A DNA stretch of 64,000 nt, taken from positions 14,277,501 to 14,341,500 of the forward strand of contig NC_053415.1 in the NCBI RefSeq assembly GCF_016859285.1. The letters are read 5' to 3'. The position numbers and the translations under genes are program-made. Origin of the DNA: Xiphias gladius. Taxonomy: Eukaryota > Chordata > Actinopteri > Istiophoriformes > Xiphiidae. Shown one piece after another: positions 45,064-59,360 of the stretch (the stretch's first letter is position 1; the number at the start of each line of letters is the position of its first letter). Under the pieces are notes generated by a model. That model searched no databases and was not told the DNA's origin. It was given only the letters and a program-made list of their open reading frames with translations.

Positions 45064-45324
45064 CAACAGTTCAGGGACATTCAGTTTGCTACTGTAGGAG
45101 GGTTATTATTAACGTGCTCTTATTTAGTGGTTCATTGTTGTCATTTATCAATTTAACATATCAGACACGACTTTGCCTATACTGAGTTTTTTTTTTAATG
45201 AAATTTATCATGATGTTAAATATTTAACATTGAACAGTTACTGTTATTTGGACCAGAAATTGTTTCTTCAGATTGTACTCATTACATAACATTATTTCAG
45301 CCAACTTGTAATGGTTCTGATAGA

Positions 45325-45330
45325 AATAAA
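45325..45330 (+). terminator. Poly(A) signal of klhl41
   Basis: AATAAA lies 262 bases after the klhl41 stop and is followed by T-rich sequence. The remaining 800 bases to the convergent fastkd1 stop contain no exon that I can support. Confidence 0.6.
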
Positions 45331-46134
45331 TATTTTCTTCTGCCAATCTGGAAATGTTCCTATTTCATACAGCAAGAATGTGTAGTTTGTTACTCTTCAG
45401 TGTTACAATATCATCACCCACAGATTCACTGTGTTTGACATTTTAGATTGGTTTTTGTTTTTCGAAGCAACGCTTGGAGTACATTACTAAGGACCCCTTT
45501 GCATATGGCTGACGAACTTCAGCTTTACCCCTTTCGAGACAATATTGCTGCTGTTACACAAGAACAATGACTAGTCTGCTGATGTTCATGTTGAAAAGCT
45601 CTACAATCACTGGCGAGACTTGTGCGAATTTGCATACCATACCAAGAGAACAGAACTATCAGCTGGCGTTCCTGTACAGTAACTTCACACCTGGAAGTTG
45701 AAGCACATCTTATTTGAGTGCAGACACCTGATAATACATTAAAATCATACTGTAAACCTTCAGTTGTAATAATTATCTTAAAGTAGTCTAGTCATCATCT
45801 ACTACAAAATATGAATTGACTCCACTGATCTCAGCACTGACAGTATCCCATTATTGTTTCACACAATATGTACAAACCGAAAATAATGCTTTGTTTTCTT
45901 TTTAAAAAGTTATTTAATACAAAAGCTCATAATACGCAATCTCACTTAACATGAATGAGGTAGATTCATGTCAATTTTAGGCTCTATGACAAAGAAATAA
46001 GGAGCACTTGAATATTAGCATACTATATTAACACTGGGCTCTGTTCAGTCACTCTGCCAAGAATTTCTTCAAAACCAGGCTGAAAGCTCAGCGTTCACTG
46101 TAACATTTCTTTCATTATTCAATAAATAAGGCCT

Positions 46135-49100
46135 TTAAGAAGAAAGCTCTCTAAATATTTTCTTCTTTAGATAGTCCTTCCAGGCATCCTGTGTTGAAAG
46201 CTCCATAGAGTTCCATTCAAAGTGAGGGATCTGTAATAAAAAAATAAAACATTTTTTTTAATTATTTCACTGTCCCAGTGTTTTATACAACATTACACTA
46301 GCAGTTCAGGAGATTCAGTTCAAGAGATGTACAGTATTACATGCAACGTCAACTTGAATTGTGTCTTCTCACCTGAACAACACGATATCCCAGAATTTCA
46401 AGGTGTCTTTTTCTCATCAGGGCTTCACCTTTCATATGATGAGAATTTTTACAGAAGCACTTTGAATCAAGAAAGTCCACAGCAATTCTGAGAGATAGGT
46501 AAAAACAGAGTGTCAAACATAGTTCACTCCCGGTTGGTTTAATTTTTCATCTTCAATATTCAGGCTGTGTTCTGCGTTTGTCGCTACCGCTGAGCTCCAG
46601 GTGGCAGCTCATCCTTGACGTTTTCCAGCGAGCCCGCCCCCCAGTGAACTTGTCCACTGTCTGACATCTGCAGTGTGCTCGGATTGTTGTAAGGCAGCGG
46701 CTGTAGGTGTTTGTCCAGTATGCATTCAAAGTCTGAAAAGACAAATCATTGTTAGGAAAGGCGTGATAAACTATCATCAAATCAGTGTTTAATACTGAGA
46801 TGGACATCATCCGATATTACTCACCTACGGTGTAAAAATATGGAGTGACGACTGCTACTCGGACGCAGTTAATGCCACCAAGAACTTCACCCAGCATTTT
46901 GTGGATCTGCTGCTGCACAGGACTAACAGTGCCATTCCCTGAAAAAACATTTTTGACAGGCAACTGATAGTGTGAATCGATTTGGATTCAAACCTCTAAA
47001 CCCACCGGCACCAGACAATATTAGTGAACCTCGTTACCTTTTTTCTGCAGCTGCTGGCAGTAGCGCTCATGAAACCAGGGCACCTGGAACTCAGGGCACT
47101 GGAGACACACGGCGCGGTTGAGCTCCATGAGGCGCAGTCGAGTCCGCATGTTGAGGGCATCAGGAAGGGCTGTAAGAAGTAATGCAATTACTCCTACTCA
47201 ACACGTATGAAGCGCTTACATCTCAAGATGAACATTTTGCCACAGATGCACGAGGGCTCGTTTTTTGTTTTTTTTTTAATATATAATTTTAAACCAAAGT
47301 GGGCACATACTTTCTAGTTGGGAGTCCAGCTTTCCCAGAAAGTCGATACTGAAGATTTCTCTGACCAGTTCCTCAGGAAAACAGTCAGCCACACCCAAGG
47401 AGTATGCCAGGAGAACTAGCAGATGTGGGTCAAAGGAGCCTACAAATGGACGGAGAGATGGTGTGAGCAAGAGCTTAAAGTAAAAAAAAAAAAAAGAAAC
47501 AGTCTAAACTTATTAATCACTTACTGATATGAGGAGTGAAGTGCTGAATACAAACATCATACAACTCGTCTGCTTGTGCAGGATCATAATTCAGGACAGA
47601 AAAGGGTAGGAGGGTGGCATACGTTGCTGAGTAGTGAATCTTAAAAATGATACAGGAAAAGTGCAGTTAATATATAATTAGTTATTCCAGACTTAAGACG
47701 CTGTCATGTCTCTTGAAGCACCTTGTCAATGTCTTTAATGGCCACACTGGCAATTCGGTCCATCAGAGGAGGGCAGAGGTGATTCATCCTGGTTAGGAAG
47801 AGGGCCAACTCCGGCACACTGGTCCAGTTTATTTGGTCCATCATCCTCTGCAGCGTGACCATTGTCTCTTCGAGCAGCATTTCTTCAAACCACTCCCCTG
47901 AAATGTACTTGAGCTCCTCGAGCACCAAGTCCAGCCGGTCAGCCGTCCGTAGCCTCTCGTGGCCGCAGCGGTTCAGAGTCTGCAGCAGGCGCACGTACTT
48001 GCTGGGAGTGTTGTGGCGGTAGGACGGATCGTTCCGCACCCACTTGGCAACGGCAAAAGAAATGGTGTTGAGGTCATTGAGACTGCACTGCGTCACCACG
48101 GCCTCTACCCGTGAGGTCACGGCCTCTTCGAGTCGCGGGCAGGGCAGCATGGACAGAACGCGGGTCAGCATGGTCACCTCGTAGGGGAAGACGCTGCGCT
48201 GCAAAAAGCTGCGAGATAAAGTATAATCAGTCTATATCATATTTAATCAAGGTGCGGCGCGGGAATGGCTCCCTAGCTCAAATAAACACTTACTTGACCA
48301 AAATGTTTCGTAGTTTAGTGAAGAGTTCAGGGTTCTGGTATTGCAACAAATAAAGGGCTTGGGTGATTCTGGCCACCTCCACTGGTTTATAGACACCAAG
48401 GTTCCTCTGGATTACCGATGCAATTCTGGAAAATAATCTGGTGATGATTACATTTCACAAAATATTTAATAGATTTCATGAGAGTTCTCAGATATCATAC
48501 ATATATGGCAATGCTAGTATATCTGCAATAAGTTGATATATTATTATTATTATTATTATATTGTCCGAGCTTCTTAAACTATGCAGGTGCTATATGGCAG
48601 AGATATGAACTCACTTGTTCAGTAAACTAAGGTTCCTGCTCTGAATCTCTTCTAGTGCTTCAGCCACAGCCAGAGCCTGCTGCGCACTGAGCTCATCTGC
48701 CAACAGGAAGGCAGTGTTCTCCAACCTAAGGGGAATGAAACCACAGAGCAGACCGGTGAGACTCGAGCACTGCTGCAAAGTGTCAGAATTTCCGCTCATG
48801 CATTACGCCACAAATAACGATACCAACCCTTCTCTGATCTCCGGACTGGCCATGGGAGCCAGGGCAACAAACAGTTTAGTAAAGGAGAAAGGATCGGTGC
48901 TTGAATCAATCAGTTCTATCAGCCTTTGTTTGACAGCCAGCCTGAATTCACAGTTGTTGAACTGCAGGGACTGGTACAGCCCCATGATGATGCTGATATT
49001 CTCTGCATCCAGCCTGGGAATGTTGCACAAGAGGATCTGGTTGCACTTCTCCAGCAGAGCCCGGTGGCTGTACTTGATGTTGCGCAAGAACTGCACCACT

Positions 49101-50349
49101 CTCCGAGGGTTGTTGTAATGCGAGGGATCCATGGTGTCCAGGAGATGATCCGCCCTGCTAATGAGGGCATCCCGCAGCCGGGGAGACACCAGGGACGACA
49201 TGCTTATCATCAGTGTAGTTAGGATCCTGGGAAAACAACGCCAGGGACTAAATACACAATATGCGATGCTTACATTTGATCACATTCATCAGATGACCAA
49301 CCTGGCATCATCAATAGACGACAGCTTCTGGTCCACAATACTGGTGATGTGGCCCATTAGAGGACTGTGCTGAAGGTGCTGATCACTTAGACAAATGGCA
49401 AACTTGGACAGGGACGCCATTGGAAACCTGCAGAAATCCACATTTGCATAACACCTTATTAGTGTAGAAACAATTACACGATTTATCCATAAATCATTTG
49501 ACAGAAAATTTAATAACAACTTTGATTATTGTTTATCGGTTCAGTCATTTATCAAGCAAAAACGCAGCACACTTGCTGGCTCCAGCTTGTGTTTTTCTCT
49601 GTTTTATATCATTGTAAATTTAACGCTCTGAGGTTCGGGGCTGTTGGTTGGAAGGACAACACGTCACTTTTGGGGTCTGGGAAATTATGAGGGACAATTT
49701 TCACTTTTTTTTCTGGCATCTTATAGACTAAACAATTATAAATGAAGAATTGCTAGACGATGAAAATAATATTTAGTTGAGCCCTACATTTCATTCCCTA
49801 ACAGCAAACATAAAATAACAAAGAAAAGAAGTAATGCAATCATACCTGTCTATTCTTAGCCATGCCTCTGACACCAACTGTTGAACAAGAGAGTCGTGTT
49901 GATCCACGTTCAGCCTACAAGAGGAACAATAACACACTGAATTGTCATTTCAATTTTATGATTCAAACGCATATTCTTTAAGCCAATGGTGTCTGCATTT
50001 GAACGTACCTGAGGAAACTGTACAGCATGTCCACCAACATGAAATCGTCCATAAGAGCAATTTTATTCTCAGCCAAAACCCGCAGAGTCAGGAACTGTGG
50101 GTGACTCTTGATGAGCTCCACAGTCCTGAGCAGCTGAGGTTTCTCCCTCTGAAACTGCCACAGCATCCCCACAGCACAGCTGACATGGTTCACTGTGAGC
50201 TTGGCCTTGTTCTTGCCCACCACATCAAACACCTGGTCTTCAGCCGAGCAAACCCGCAGCTGCTCCAGAACCTGGTCTCGGTTCACCGTCCCGCCGTGGG
50301 CGAGCCTGCGAAGGCAGGAATTCACACACCGGAGCCGAAACATTGTCAC
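46135..50349 (-). CDS. fastkd1: FAST kinase domain-containing protein 1, mitochondrial
   Basis: FASTKD proteins are mitochondrial RNA-binding proteins; FASTKD1 limits the level of ND3 mRNA. Fourteen coding exons in transcript order: 50009-50349, 49846-49914, 49302-49427, 48828-49226, 48615-48725, 48294-48425, 47722-48208, 47525-47639, 47311-47439, 47038-47169, 46825-46938, 46588-46732, 46373-46487, 46135-46230. Frames close to give 836 residues (834 from the second Met at 50343), against 847 in human. The N-terminus MFRLRCVNSCLRRLAHGG is Arg-rich with no acidic residue, as in a matrix-targeting presequence. The middle holds FAST_1 and FAST_2 helical repeats. The C-terminal RAP domain is clear: VDFECILDKHLQPLP, then MRKRHLEILGYRVVQIPHFEW. 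Convergent with klhl41 and divergent from ppig, as in human. Confidence 0.95.
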
Positions 50350-53139
50350 GGACCTGGGCTCGGGTTAAGTGTGCACTGAGGTCCTCATGGTACCAACCCA
50401 GTGCCCACTATCCACCCCAATGTCGAACCAACCGGCGGGGCTTCCAGCCAGCTGGTATCACATCCACCAAATTGCAGTCGGCAGGTGGGAGATGGCGGGT
50501 GCTCCTTCAGGGACCTCTGTCAGCTGAGAACAAACACAAACACACACACTATTTTAACCAGCGCCACAATTTCTGACATTATGCCCGGTTCTAGCGCACA
50601 GCCCCGCTCAGGGATGTCATTCGACTCTCCGTGGGTGTACCATTGGTGTGAAGCGTGCTGCCAGTAGCTCGGTTCAGTTTTCTAACGCGGTGTTCACGTG
50701 GATGAGTAAACAGTTCACCCGAAATGTCCAGACTACCCCCTGCTAGCCCAGAGCTTAGCTAGATTTCTGCAGATTGTGGAGGTTTAAAAATTACATGTCG
50801 GACAAAAAAAAAAAAGAACACCGTGGCTAAAATCGCTCATTCAAAGTCAAAATTACCTAGCATGTGTGCTATAATGTTTCTCTTCCGTAGCAAGTGACAT
50901 AACGTCGAGGGGGTTTTTCACACCCTGGGCGTTGTCCTTCAGGCAGCAGCTCATTCACGCCGGGGGAGTGTAGGCAACCGGTTGCTCTGAGGTGTTCATT
51001 AAAGTGTTTTCCCAGAGGAAATACCTTGCCTGAATACCAGTGATACCCCTCTGTGCCACTGAGGAAACATCAATTCTGTAAAGGGCCCCGTTGTCCCTGG
51101 CACCAGTTGCAACCCCAACACACCAACGAATCATTTATTTATTTGAGATATTTTATATAATTTTCCCCAAATGAGCATATATTATGCTTTGCAAAGAGAA
51201 AAAGAAATAAAAATAATAATTCTGAGCTGGGAGGAGGTTGCAATTCAAAGATTAAAAAAAAAAAAATCAGGTATTTATATATTATTAAATAATAATAATT
51301 ATTTACTATTTTAATAGCCTTTGGATTTATGGAAAAGCAGATCGAGTCAGTGTACTGTTTGATGTCTTTTGAGAAAACCAAAAAGTTTGTCTATTTATGT
51401 AAATGTATCAATCTGAAATCGTGAATATGAAATACAGACAATAAAATGAAAAGATCGTGGTTTACAGTTGATAATTCATCCTATGATTATGTTATAATCA
51501 GGATGCCAAACAGTGCATGCTTTCAAAATAATATAAAATTTTCATAAATATAATTGTTGATAAAGATGCAAAGTTATTCGAAAAAAATCTCTCAAAAGGG
51601 CAGTACCAAAATAACTGAGCAACTGTCTCAGGGGAGCTACAACAGAATGTACAATTTATATCAACATCTTTTCTGATCTTCTTTAAAATACATCTTGGCT
51701 GGGTAAAATCTATGAATAGCCTTGAAAGAAACCTTCTTTGATTTTGTTAGTTAACAGATACTGATTACTCCTTGGTCATTGCCTAACTAACATGGATATA
51801 CCAGAAAGGACTGCACCAAAGACGTTTGTATAACCCCTAGGTGTTATGGGGACAGAGGCATAGCCAGGAAATTTGGGTTCTGCACATATGTGGCGTCACC
51901 TGTAAAACAGTGGAGTCGTCTGTCAAACCATTTATTCAGCCACCAATAATAATTAATTTACAGGGCTAATAACATAAAATTTCAAAATTGCACATAAAAA
52001 CAAACATCTAATTCCAGGCTTCTTTGGGGTCCTCCTCATGTTGGGGCCTTGGGTACTTAGTTGTGCTACTACCCTCACTACAGGTATGCTGTACCGCAAT
52101 AAAAACTCCTCATAGATAAACAATATCCCATCCATATTGAACAACCATAAGCACCAGATTAATGCTGTTTTGAAAGCATCATTTTAAAAAGACAGATTTG
52201 TGTTCATGCAATATTTCCTTATTATTCCATATGAAATATGTGTGAAGTGAGAAATTACTCTTGACCATGATCAAAGGCCTGCCTGGGATTTTGTCAACGC
52301 AGATGAACTACGAGGAGGAATAATGTTCCAGACAGAGGTAGGGTCGTTGAATCATTAAATGGGCGTTGTATCTGATAAACAGCCTGAGATAATGTTGTGC
52401 CTGACAGGTTAATTTCGGGGCCTAAAATCTCCAGCGCTCCTCTCGCGGCGTGCTCCACTGCGTTGACTGGCGCACGAGCCTCGACATACGTTGACGTCCC
52501 TGCCGCGCCATCTTTAGAAACAGTGAGCTCAACACTGAATGAAACTTAATTTTCGTCGTTTGTTGGGAACTGCTCGCTGTATGGAGTGATATCCTTGGCT
52601 TTCCAGGTGATGTGGTTTCACATTAACGACGCCTTGGTGACATATTTATGTAGTTTTTGCACTGAAATGGTTCGTTTTATGTAGGAGGACCCCTCTGTGT
52701 GTTTTGTGACTGAGGCTAGGCGAGCTTGCTAATGCTAGCACCAGGCCTAACGCCGGATAGATAGATACTGCTGTGTGAAACCGTAACAGTCTAATCCAGA
52801 TTGTGAACGTGTGAAAGGGGGCACTTGTAAGACTTTAATCGTGTCGCTAGTTAGCTAACATTATCCTACGAGTAAAAAGCAAACAAACTCGCCCAATTAT
52901 TGTTTATAATCCAGCTGTGTCGGTAACGTTTTTCATTTTTATCTGATATCTTGAAGACCAGCGACTTACAATCAAAACCTTCATCATTTTATTTTTGCCT
53001 CACATGGTTTTCAGTAGCATTTAAAAGCAATCGTTCAGCTGCTCAGACCCGGTAGGTTTGCAAGATTTGCATTTTTTTCCCCCGCCCGTTACATGCTACT
53101 GTCACTTATCTCTTCCTGATCTGTGTTTCTCACCTGCAG
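50350..53139. other. Divergent fastkd1/ppig intergenic and 5' region
   Basis: No coding exon is supported. A short palindrome, GCAACCGGTTGC, lies at 50974-50985. The central part (51140-52300) is AT-rich. A likely noncoding ppig first exon ends at 52606 (CTTTCCAG|GTGATG), and the next ppig exon begins at 53140, 23 bases before the ATG. The GC-richer DNA at about 52430-52520 is the probable ppig promoter. Confidence 0.55.
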
Positions 53140-53162
53140 GTGTTTGATCAGTAGATGCGATC

Positions 53163-56100
53163 ATGGGTGTCAAGGTTCAGCGCCCTCGGTGCTTCCTTGA
53201 TATTGGAATCAGTAACGTGCTCGGTAAGAAACAAACCTCACCTTTCTGCCTCATTTCTGATACATTCACTCAGCTGCGATTTAACTGGGTTAATATTTCT
53301 GATACTAACGCAGTCTATCTGGACAGCCTTGCAATAAATCCTAACTTAATAAGGATCGTAATGGTCACTTTTTGATGAAACTGTTGCAGGGGTGAGATTC
53401 ACATTATGTTCGTATGGGAGGGTGTAGTTTTTGGCTATGTTGAGTTATATGGTGTGTTTTTTAGTCTACCTTTACATTTATATATGAGTGGGGTAGACAA
53501 AATATTAAAAAACACAGTGTAATGCAATAGAATACAGAACCACTACCTCGACCTCCAAAATGACCATAATACTGGATCAGCACCCATCTAATTAGTTTAA
53601 ACAGAACCTGAACATTATAATCTAAAATAATAAAAAGTAAATTATTCTAACCTGTTGTCTCCCCAACAGTCGGCAGAATTGTGGTGGAGTTGTTTTCGGA
53701 CATCTGTCCCAAAACTTGTGAAAACTTCAGATGCCTCTGCACAGGTGAATAACGAATTTCCTCCTCAAGAATATGCCAGCAGGCTTCTTTTTTCTTGGTA
53801 CACTCTAATAATGATAATTACTGTTGTTTCATCCAGGTGAGAGAGGCACCGGTAAAGGAACTCAGAAACCCCTGCACTACAAAGGATGTCTGTTCCATCG
53901 AATTGTAAAAGACTTCATGATTCAAGGAGGAGACTTCAGTGAAGGTGAGTTGGGAATTATGTACTTAGCTTAGAACAAATGTGACCCATTCAAGGATTGC
54001 TGGGAAACAGTTACTGAGTGCAAGTCTCTCTGTGTTCATAGCGTCACAAAGCTCTCAGTTTTTACCTCTTACATACTGTATTAATGAAAAGCACGACCAA
54101 GCTAGCGTCGGCCTCATAAAATCAGTTGTTTTAGAACCCCAAAATCTCTTTACCTGCTGCACCTCCTTTGCTTATGTTTTTTTTTTTTTTCTTTGACATC
54201 TTAGGCAACGGAAGAGGAGGTGAATCCATCTATGGAGGCTTTTTTGAAGGTAAAGAGGCCACTGTCAGAGCTGTCAGTTGTTATCCAAACCGATGTTGGC
54301 TTCAAGATGGCAGTACAATCTTATCCTTTTCCCCCAGATGAAAGCTTTGCTGTTAAACACAACAAGGAATACCTGCTGTCTATGGCCAATAGAGGCAAAG
54401 ATACAAACGGATCCCAGTTTTTCATGTAAGCACTATGTCTTCTCCTTTATATCATTGATTTGGTATATTATTAGTTAATTGTGTTACCCCTAAGCCTTCC
54501 AAATAATTCTTTGCCTTTTTTTTTTTTTTTTCTTGACTGGCTTGCTGTGACACTTCAGAACAACAAAACCCTCACCACATCTGGATGGGTAATTGCTGCT
54601 TGATTGCATACGGAAATCTAATTGATGCACAATGTACATAAAATGTCTCTAGCTAAAGCCCAACCCCACTTTATTTTCTCAGTGTCCATGTGGTTTTTGG
54701 TCATGTGATCTCTGGTCAAGAGGTTGTTCAAACCATGGAGAACCAGAAAACGGATCATAACAGCAAACCATATGCTGACGTGAAAGTGTTGAATTGTGGA
54801 GAGCTGGTCCCTAAATCTAAAGGTTTGTTTGTGCAAAGCATTTTCAGTGTTTTCGAAATGAGTTTAAAATTTTGACTTCTGTCTCCTGCTATTGTCTGAG
54901 GAGACTCAATTTTTAGATTTTATAATGCAGTGATTGTAACACTCTTTCCGTTTTTGCAGCAAAAAAGAATGAAAAAAGGAGAGAGAAGGCCTCCTCCAGT
55001 TCCAGCAGTAGCTCCAGCGACTCTGAAAGCTCCTCAGATTCCTCCTCTGATTCTGAAGAATCAGAGAAAGAATCCAAGAAGCGGAAAAAGAAGTTAAAAA
55101 AGCTAAAAAAGAAACTAAAGAAGAAGGACAAGAAAAGGTACCTAATTTTTTTTCACAATTTCACTGTCTGCAGTGGAAACAGTACCTAGTGTGCCTTTAT
55201 TCTGAGCGGCAATGCTTCGCTAGGTCAGATGCTGAAAGTGCTGAAGAGAAAGAACAAGAGGAGTTGGTTACATCTACCGTACGTCCTGAGGAAATCCCGC
55301 CCATCCCAGAGAACCGATTCCTCATGAGGAGAAGTCCCCAGGCAGTTCAGAAGTCAAAGGAGGAGGCTGAAAAGGATCAAAGAAATAAAGAGGAAAGGCC
55401 AAGAGAGAGGTACGTATGCTTGAAAGGCATTCATTATATAATTGGTCCTCTTTAATTGCCACTGTCAATTAATTTTCATTGCCCCCCCCCCCAGTACTGG
55501 CGTAACATATAATTCTCAGTCAGCATATCATAGAAGACTGGTGATGACACGATCCGGCAGGAAGATAAAAGGCAGAGGTCCGAGGGTAAGTGGACTGCAA
55601 CAACAAGAAGCAAAAATTTTGTCAAAGTTCATATTGTGTCCACTGACACTGGAATATGTCAAGTTGCTTTCATATGGCAGTGACACCTAAAATTAAATGT
55701 CAGTGTTTACAAATCAGAAGTTAAAATGTTTATAAAGTTTCTGTCTTGACCAATGTTCCATCCAGTCTATTTAGAGTCTGTATGGAACAGAGTTAAAGGG
55801 TTTGTCATTTCTCCCATCCAGAGATACCGGACTCCGTCACGCTCACGTTCAAGGTCCAGAGATCGTTTTCGGCGTAGTGAAACTCCTCCACACTGGCGTC
55901 AGGAGCTGCAGCGCCAGAGGATGAGGGCCGTCACTGGAGAGCGCTGGATTAAGGGTGACAGGTAAAATGCCCTGATTTTGACTTATCGAAGAGTATGTAA
56001 ACACACAGTTTCTAGTCAGTCTGCCTTGTGGACAGTTTTGAAAAATGTGTTTTAAAACAAGAATAGAGTGGTATAGAGGGAGAGTAAGTAGTGATGTTTT

Positions 56101-57847
56101 TCTGTAATGATGCTTCACGTTTCTCTAAACTGAGATTGTGAAAATGTTCTGACTAATAAACATTTTTTTAGAGAAGTGCAAATGCATCCTAAATTTAAGT
56201 GTTTCAGCCATGTACAAGACAATTTATTAAAGAGAAAATGAGGGATTATGTATAAAAATGGCTGTAACGGTTAATCTGATATTTTTATTAAACCCTTTGA
56301 ATTAAAGATGAAAGTCTGAACTTAAATCACATCTTGATGGCTTTGTCTCAAATCCATTGTGGTGGCGCATAGTAGGGTACGAAAATTGTGCCACTGTCCA
56401 GATACTTATATACCTACCTGTACTAAAGGGTCTACTGCTGGCATTATTGTAAGCTGTTGCTGTGCACTCGGATGTGTTATTACGATACTGAAGCCCAGAA
56501 CAAAATCATGTACTTGCACAATTGAAGGGGCAAAATATACTTGTCTAAAAAGACTAAGTGCAAAAGAAACGCAAGTCAGCATAGACAGCTGCATTATTTA
56601 AAAATGGTTGATTACCTGCCGTAGTAGGGCGGGTGTTAGGCTTTGTTTGAAAATAAATGTATTTACCAACACAGGCATCCATAGGAAAGGTATCCCAAAG
56701 CACATGTACCATGACCCAAGCTTGATTTGAATCCAAACAAATACGTAGATGTGTAACTGAAATGTTCTTCGATACAAATCGTAGATGAAATGCAGAGGCC
56801 ATTATGTTCTGTCAGTAACATTTTCTATGAACTTTTTTTTTTTTTTTAAACAGAGGTGACATGAATGAGGCCAAGGATGAGGCTGCTAGAGCTCCAAGAA
56901 GAGAGAGACGGGCCTCCAGCACAAAGCATGAAAAAACAGCTGAGGGTAAAAAAGACAAGAAAACTCGGTCACATAGATCCAAAAGCAAAGAAGAGGACAC
57001 TGTAGAGAAGGACGAGAAGCATAGCAAACACAAGGCAAAGAAACGAGATAAATCTCAAAGCCGCAGTAAAAGCAGAGAAAAAAATAGAAGGTCAAAAAGT
57101 AGAGATAAGGGTCACAAGCACAAAAGTGATGACAGGAGAGGTCGCTCAAGAAGCAAAGACCAAAATGTTAAGAAAGAAAAGGAATCAGAATCTGATCACA
57201 ATAAAGATAGAAATAAGGGCCACGAGTCTGACAAAAAGCACAGAGAGGACACAAAAGGAAGAAACGGTGAGAGAACTAGGACAAAGTCAAAAAGCAAGGA
57301 AAAAACAACTACAAAAGACGGGCGTAGATCAAGCAGTAGAAACAGGGATAGAGGTGGAACTGCAGTGTCGAAAGACAAAGAAGAAAAACGAGAGAAAGAC
57401 AGAGAGAGGGGCAGGGAACGTAGCAGGAGTCAGGAAAGACGACGCAACAGTGAAAGGGAGAATAAGAGGCGAGGAACGTCCAGGGACAGGGAACATCGAA
57501 CAAGAAGTCCTGACAGAAATAAGACTAGAGACTCGCACAGAAGCAGGCGCTCTAGAAGTAAGAGTAATAAGAGAGACCACAGCAAAGATCGAGCTTCTCA
57601 TAGAAAAGACAAAGACAGAGAAGCCACCAACCAAAGGAGGAGACGTAGCAGCAGTTCCGAGAGTGATAGAAATGAGAAAAGGAAGAGTCAAAAGAGCCCA
57701 GATTCCAAAAGAAGAGCAAAAAGCACCTCCAAATCCAAAGACAGAAGAAGTCCAGCCAGACCAAGACCAGATAGTACAAAAGGCAAAGGCAGAAACGACA
57801 GCAAGAGGAATAAATCGAGCTCTAGCTCCGGCTCTGACAGTGACTGA
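53163..57847 (+). CDS. ppig: Peptidyl-prolyl cis-trans isomerase G (SR-cyclophilin)
   Basis: A nuclear-speckle cyclophilin that binds the RNA polymerase II C-terminal domain and associates with splicing. Twelve coding exons: 53163-53223, 53670-53744, 53837-53944, 54205-54249, 54338-54425, 54559-54588, 54683-54822, 54960-55137, 55224-55409, 55495-55585, 55822-55961, 56854-57847, giving 711 residues (human 754). Residues 1-180 form the cyclophilin domain ([25 protein letters not shown]); the active-site Arg, Phe and Gln are present, and the CypA Trp is replaced by His in HLDGVHVVFG. Next come a Ser/Asp/Glu block and a Lys-rich block (about 190-240), a conserved [19 protein letters not shown] motif, then [10 protein letters not shown] and an Arg/Ser/Lys/Asp-rich tail (about 335-711), most of it in one 994-base exon. 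Frame closure is perfect. A long alternative open frame over the tail reflects low complexity only. Confidence 0.97.
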
Positions 57848-59360
57848 GCCTGTGATTGTATCCTAAAGGAACAGATTGGGAATTTTTGAAGTTTGTCCCG
57901 ATTTTGTACCTACTACATCTATAGTAAGAAGCACCAGCTTTCTATCTACAGTGGGGCATTCACATTCCTCATTCACTGCAAAAAAAAACAACCCATTTCA
58001 CAGTTCAGCAAAAGCTAACATGAGCGTACAAACGTCAGTCAAAGGTCTTTTCCAAAACAGCTCACAACTGTAATACACTAATAAGAAATCCCAACAGATA
58101 GAAGCCATGTTTGAAAGCAGAAAAAACCTGTCGTAAACATTTAATATAACTACCCAAACCTGCAGTTAGAAATCTGTAGCATCATTTGCGCTTTGGCTGA
58201 ACTGTGGAGGGCATTTTGGCATTGAATGAGCGTTGTGGATTTGTTCCACATTAACTGTGTAACACTCTTGATGGTAGCTGAAGCTGCCAGTTTAGAGAAA
58301 AGGATTTGTGGCTGAAAAAGAAACTCAACTACAGTGTGTACTGTACATCAGCAGTGAGTATAAAAGAACCAAGTTCTTTTAATCGTACATGACCAGAGGA
58401 AGTCAGTTTGAAGGAGGTTTTTTTTTTTTTTTTTTTTTTTTTGTTAATTTCGAATTCTTTTGTACATTATATTTTGGCTGAACCATCTCTCTGATTTCAG
58501 ACTGTTTAACAAATTTAAGATTTTACTGCAACAGATCATCTCCTGCTAAAACTTTTCTCCCCTGAGTACATTTTTGACTGAAATTTGTTTTAATGTTGTT
58601 TAATGCAGTTGGTTTGGGGGATTAGAAGCGCCTCTAATTTTGGCAAAAGTCTGACATTAACTTGTCAAGTTATTTTTGCTACAACAATCAGTCTGGAAGA
58701 GATCATCATAATTTCTTGCATGCAACTGTATCCCTGTTATTGTTAGATCAAATATGTACATCCATGACTTTTTTTTTTTCATGTACATTCACAACCTAAC
58801 TGTAATCCTATTTGTTAACTGGTTTTGAGATACCTCTGAATTTTTTTTTTTTTTTTTTAAAGAAATGTTACTCATGCTGTAAGTACAACATAAAATCAAT
58901 TTGTATAAATTGTGTTTTGTGCAAGTTGGTTTTAAGAAGAAGAACTCAACTATAGAATGAATTAAAATGCTCAATTTGGATTTTAATCAGTCGTTTTAAT
59001 GTTCTGTAAATGCTGTTACTATTATAACACAAACAAACAAACAACAATTATCATTTTGGAGGCTAAAATATTATCATCCAACATAGCAACACACAGTAAT
59101 TACATTATTATAGCGAATTTACACTGCACTGTTAAATGCAGTAGTAGTAAATTGCTTGGATCAGGGGAAACCAGAGTCCATATTGTTAGCCCAGACAAGT
59201 TGTCATGTCTGCTTGGGGCAGCTGATGTGAAACGTTCACAGATCACTTTATGTGATTAAACTGTAGAGTATTTTGACCGCAACTATCAGAGAACATTGTC
59301 CAGAGCACATACATCATGTACCTAATGAACACTTTGAATAACATCCCTAAAAGTTTTTAG

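Noticed and set aside
57126-57866. 246-codon open frame in an alternative frame over the ppig tail
   Set aside because: It lies wholly on the repetitive Arg/Ser/Lys-coding exon. Low-complexity AG-rich DNA easily stays open in other frames, and the true frame joins all upstream ppig exons.
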